The notes under the pieces were generated by a model, which was not told the origin of the DNA, did no database searches, and saw only the letters and a list, made by a program, of their open reading frames with translations. Below are positions 61,224 to 64,000 of a stretch of DNA of 64,000 bases, one piece after another. Origin of the DNA: an uncultured Eubacteriales bacterium (GTDB lineage: Bacteria > Bacillota > Clostridia > Oscillospirales > Oscillospiraceae). The stretch covers positions 14,080-78,079 of the forward strand of contig CAJLCS010000001.1 in assembly GCA_905205195.1 (NCBI GenBank), written 5' to 3'. Position 1 is the first letter of the stretch. Each line of letters opens with the position of its first letter. The position numbers and the translations under genes are program-made.

Positions 61224-61799
61224 TCAGGGGCCGGAATCGGAGCGGTTTTTGGTGCGTGCGGTCGTTCCTCCTTCGTTAATCAGCGGTCTGCTTTCCAATG
61301 CTATATTTTTGAAGCAAAAATGCCATGTATCATAGCTATCCCACAAAACATCCAATTCGATTTCCGCTTCCCTGCATGAAAATTCACAATATCCCCACCA
61401 GTTATCACCGCGCCCGTCCCGGTGATAATTCATCGCCATTTGAAAAGCCGTCACATTTTCCAGGCGAAGCACGACCTCGGCGGCGCCGTTATGCAATCGC
61501 AGCATGCATTGCCTGGAATAAGTATACACGGACTGTCCGAGTGCCGCAAGCGCTTTGGTGCGGCGCCGGACCTCATTTTGAAAGGTCATCTCCTGCAATG
61601 CAAAATCATGCAGTCCGCCCCATTTTTCGTCGATTTCCCGGATGACCTGCCGGACTTTTCCGGGCATTTTCTTCAAATCCTTTTGTAGCTGCAAAGCATA
61701 GGCTTCCACGTTGCTTTGCCACTGCTTTTCTGCGGCCGTACGTTCCGATTCCGCATCGGAATTCACGGCATCCCACAATTCCGGTGTATAATAGTGCAT
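61224..61799 (-). CDS. DUF4085 family protein
   Basis: A 191-aa soluble protein starting MHYYTPELWDAVNSD, the usual opening of DUF4085 proteins in Firmicutes; function unknown. The first half is helical and rich in Glu/Gln/Lys. The C-terminal half carries YHRDGRGDNWWGYCEFSC and ELDVLWDSYDTWHFCF, which look like a beta-structured domain. The start follows GGAGAATAACT. Base composition is lower in GC than most neighbours, consistent with a mobile accessory gene. Confidence 0.75.
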   Translation of the reverse strand: MHYYTPELWDAVNSDAESERTAAEKQWQSNVEAYALQLQKDLKKMPGKVRQVIREIDEKWGGLHDFALQEMTFQNEVRRRTKALAALGQSVYTYSRQCMLRLHNGAAEVVLRLENVTAFQMAMNYHRDGRGDNWWGYCEFSCREAEIELDVLWDSYDTWHFCFKNIALESRPLINEGGTTARTKNRSDSGP

Positions 61800-62090
61800 A
61801 GTTATTCTCCTAAATATCAGTATCCGGGATGACGCCGCCATCGGGTCATCCGGTTTGATTACGTCGGCGCTGCTCCAGCTTCTTTTGACGCTTTCACCGC
61901 CTTCGGATTGCTTTTTTCCAGCACTGCATAAGGTACAGCACAGAGGGAACGACCACAAACAGCAACGCGACAAAGAATACAACACCTTCAATGGCGAGGT
62001 GGGAGAGATGGCAGGCACTTTTTGTGCCGTGTCGTATTGGCGGATCGAATCGACTGCTTGTTTCACCTGCCGCACGGTCCGGCAGTTTTT

Positions 62091-62225
62091 TTATTTTCCA
62101 AAAAGCAAAACGCCGCTGCCGCCGTTCGCAGAGCCGATTTCGGCAGCCGCAAACACCCGCAGCGGTGCAGTCTGAGTCAGAAGGGCAGAGAACGGGAAAA
62201 GTAACCGACTCCGAGTGGATGCCAT
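62091..62225 (-). CDS. Possible small secreted/membrane peptide or 5' end of a decayed gene
   Basis: A 44-aa frame beginning MASTRSRLLFPFSALL, signal-peptide-like, with AAAGGA 8 nt upstream and a promoter-like TTGACA beyond. It stops right at an A-rich homopolymer (AAAATAAAAAAA on the minus strand). In another frame the following DNA (to 61894) encodes a membrane helix and basic end (GVVFFVALLFVVVPSVLYLM, then QCWKKAIRRR). A frameshifted gene of ~110 codons is possible. The rest of 61800-62340 holds nothing else I can support. Confidence 0.3.
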   Translation of the reverse strand: MASTRSRLLFPFSALLTQTAPLRVFAAAEIGSANGGSGVLLFGK

Positions 62226-62331
62226 AGCGTCCGTCCTTTCTTGAATGCGTGGTTCCCGCGCGTGTTCGTTTCTTGCAGGATGGTTCAATCACCTGCTTCT
62301 TAATATTAAGGCTATCAGAGAAACGTCCGAT

Positions 62332-62337
62332 TGTCAA
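62332..62337 (-). promoter_or_regulatory. Possible -35 element for the 61224-62225 region
   Basis: Minus-strand TTGACA, followed 17 nt later by the poor -10 candidate TAGCCT; TAATAT occurs a few bases further on. It would drive the small peptide and the DUF4085 gene. Confidence 0.4.
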
Positions 62338-62351
62338 GAAAAAACGACAAA

Positions 62352-62388
62352 TCCGCCGGGCACCGCAATGCGCGCTACCCGGCGGGCT
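62352..62388 (-). terminator. Terminator of metG
   Basis: On the minus strand CCGCCGGG pairs with CCCGGCGG, with further partial pairing inside, and the stem is followed by ATTTGTCGTTTTTT. Confidence 0.75.
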
Positions 62389-62409
62389 TTTTCGGTTGAA
62401 GCGTTCCGC

Positions 62410-64000
62410 TCAGACCAGGCGGCTGCCGGCGGGAACCTTGTCGTCCAGCATGACGAGATTCAGCTTGTCGCCCCGCTCGGCGCTGAGCAGCATGCCGCAG
62501 CTGAGTTGGCCCATCATCTTCCGGGGGGCCAGATTGGTGACGGCCACCAGCGTTTTGCCCACCAGCTCCTCGGGCTGATAGTACTTGGCAATGCCGGAGA
62601 GAATCTGCCGCGGCTCCTTGGTGCCGTCGTCCAGCGTGAATTTCAGCAGCTTTTCGCTCTTTTTTACCTTTTCGCAGGCAAGAACCTTCACCACGGTCAT
62701 CTCCACCTGCTGGAAGGTGTCGAAGGGAATCTCCGGCAGCGGCTCGGGCAGGGGGTCCTCCGGCGCGGCGGGGGCGGGCTGGGTCATGGCCTCCAGCGCG
62801 GCCAGTTCCTTCTCCACGTCGATCCGGGGGAACAGGGGCGCGCCGGCCACCGTGGCCACCTCGGCGGGCAGCAGGCCGAACACGTTCAGGCTGTCCCAAT
62901 CCGCCTTGGGGGACCCCAGACGGCGGAGAATCTCCGCGCTGGTATCCGGCATGAAGGGGGCCAGCAGGCCGCCGCAGATCCGGATGGTCTCCAGCAGGTT
63001 GTACAGCACCCGGGCAAGCCGGGGCTTTTTCGTCTCGTCCTTGGCCAGCACCCAGGGGGCGTTCTCGTCGATATACTTGTTGGCCCGGGAGATGACCTTG
63101 AAAATCTCGCCCAGGGCGTTCTGGAAGGCATAGGCCTCCATCTGGGTTTCGTAGACGTCGCGCAGACCGGTTGCCATGGTGATCAGCTCCGCGTCCTTTT
63201 CCTCGTCGGCTTCCTGCACGGCGGGGAGGGACGGGCCGAAGTATTTCTGGGCCATGGCGACGGTCCGGGACACCAGATTGCCCAGGTCGTTGGCCAGATC
63301 CGTATTGATGGTGGAAATCAGCAGCTCATTGGTGAAGTTGCCGTCGGAGCCGAAGGGGAAGGTCCGCAGCAGGAAGAACCGCAGGGCGTCCACGCCGAAC
63401 CGCTGGGCCAGCACATAGGGATCCACCACGTTGCCCCGGGATTTGGACATTTTTTCGCCGTTGAAGTTCAGCCAGCCGTGGCCGAAGACCTTTTTCGGCA
63501 GGGGCAGATTCAGGCTCATGAGCATGGCGGGCCAGATGATGGAATGGAACCGGACGATTTCCTTGCCCACAAAGTGGACGTCGGCGGGCCAGTACTTGTC
63601 AAGATCGTGGTAGCGGTCGTTTTCAAAGCCCAGGGCGGTCATGTAGTTGAACAGCGCGTCGATCCAGACGTAGACGACGTGGCCCGGGTCAAAGTCCACC
63701 GGCACGCCCCAGGTGAAGCTGGTGCGGGAGACGCACAGGTCCTCCAGACCGGGGTCGATGAAGTTGTTGACCATTTCGTTGACCCGGCTCCGGGGCTCCA
63801 GGAAGTCAGTATTGACCAGCAGATCCCGGACCCGTCCGGCGTATTTGGACAGCCGGAAGAAATAGGCCTCCTCCTCGGCGTCCACCACGTCCCGGCCGCA
63901 GTCGGGGCATTTGCCGTCCTTCAGCTGGCTTTCGGTCCAGAAGGACTCGCAGGGCTTGCAGTACTTGCCCTTGTAGGTGCCCTTGTAGATGTCGCCGTTG
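62410..64000 (-). CDS. metG: Methionyl-tRNA synthetase (5' end beyond window)
   Basis: About 530 residues of MetRS; the N-terminal HIGH region lies past the right edge. Visible in order: the zinc knuckle with two Cys pairs (YCKPCESFW, CPDCGRD), the class I core FVGKEIVRFHSIIWPAML, the KMSKS loop (NGEKMSKSRGNVVDPY), the anticodon-binding helical domain, an acidic Pro/Ala linker, and a C-terminal EMAP/Arc1p-type tRNA-binding domain (TVVKVLACEKVKKSEKLLKF, LAPRKMMGQLSCGMLLSAE). The enzyme charges tRNA-Met in the cytoplasm. Confidence 0.97.
   Translation of the reverse strand, partial: NGDIYKGTYKGKYCKPCESFWTESQLKDGKCPDCGRDVVDAEEEAYFFRLSKYAGRVRDLLVNTDFLEPRSRVNEMVNNFIDPGLEDLCVSRTSFTWGVPVDFDPGHVVYVWIDALFNYMTALGFENDRYHDLDKYWPADVHFVGKEIVRFHSIIWPAMLMSLNLPLPKKVFGHGWLNFNGEKMSKSRGNVVDPYVLAQRFGVDALRFFLLRTFPFGSDGNFTNELLISTINTDLANDLGNLVSRTVAMAQKYFGPSLPAVQEADEEKDAELITMATGLRDVYETQMEAYAFQNALGEIFKVISRANKYIDENAPWVLAKDETKKPRLARVLYNLLETIRICGGLLAPFMPDTSAEILRRLGSPKADWDSLNVFGLLPAEVATVAGAPLFPRIDVEKELAALEAMTQPAPAAPEDPLPEPLPEIPFDTFQQVEMTVVKVLACEKVKKSEKLLKFTLDDGTKEPRQILSGIAKYYQPEELVGKTLVAVTNLAPRKMMGQLSCGMLLSAERGDKLNLVMLDDKVPAGSRLV

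Overview
The window looks like chromosome of a GC-rich, anaerobic, gut-type Firmicute. Oscillospiraceae or a neighbouring clostridial family is the best guess. The basis is high GC with strong AGGAGG-type ribosome binding sites, TTGACA/TATAAT promoters, YesM/YesN and LplB/YtcP-type sugar uptake genes, ECF transporters, a four-cysteine methionyl-tRNA synthetase and a P-x-T-G-D surface anchor. This is an inference from gene families, not a phylogeny. High GC leaves very long open frames antisense to the real genes; these were ignored.

Layout. 1-8260: a partial SDR oxidoreductase, a cupin, ftsH, rlmB coupled to a membrane protein that resembles a P-type ATPase without its catalytic motifs, and an EF-G paralogue. 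8270-16060: an ABC exporter pair, a GH5 enzyme divergent from an AraC regulator, a CmpB-like membrane protein, a DUF6259 glycosidase, tRNA-Gln and a class I amidotransferase. 16350-37720: a large glycan locus. It holds a secreted, cell-wall-anchored GH85 endo-beta-N-acetylglucosaminidase, a YesM/YesN two-component system with its own lipoprotein binding protein, a two-permease ABC importer with a highly expressed-looking binding protein, GH38 alpha-mannosidase, GH3, GH2 beta-mannosidase and YesL. Together these could release, import and dismantle high-mannose N-glycans. 37720-41520: a hairpin-rich spacer, a MATE exporter, an M1-peptidase-like protein with a damaged zinc site, and a TrmH-type methyltransferase.

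41560-51290 is the most interesting block: a tightly overlapping operon that joins corrinoid capture to cobamide assembly. It encodes a lipoprotein with a FecR-like region and a DUF4430 (transcobalamin-C-terminal-like) domain, an EcfT, a fused double EcfA, an S component, a second divergent EcfT, a TIM-barrel protein, CobT, CobU, CobS, a short second CobU-like protein, a CobC-type phosphatase and a GNAT enzyme. No cobalamin riboswitch was seen in front of it.

51440-64000: a PHP phosphoesterase, an isolated GH25 endolysin/holin pair, a flavin reductase, an isomerase/Gfo-Idh sugar pair divergent from an AraC regulator, a GH92 alpha-mannosidase followed by a RACo-like activator without its iron-sulfur domain, a scar made of two gene tails (one from recQ), tRNA-Val, a DUF4085 gene, and metG running off the right edge on the minus strand.
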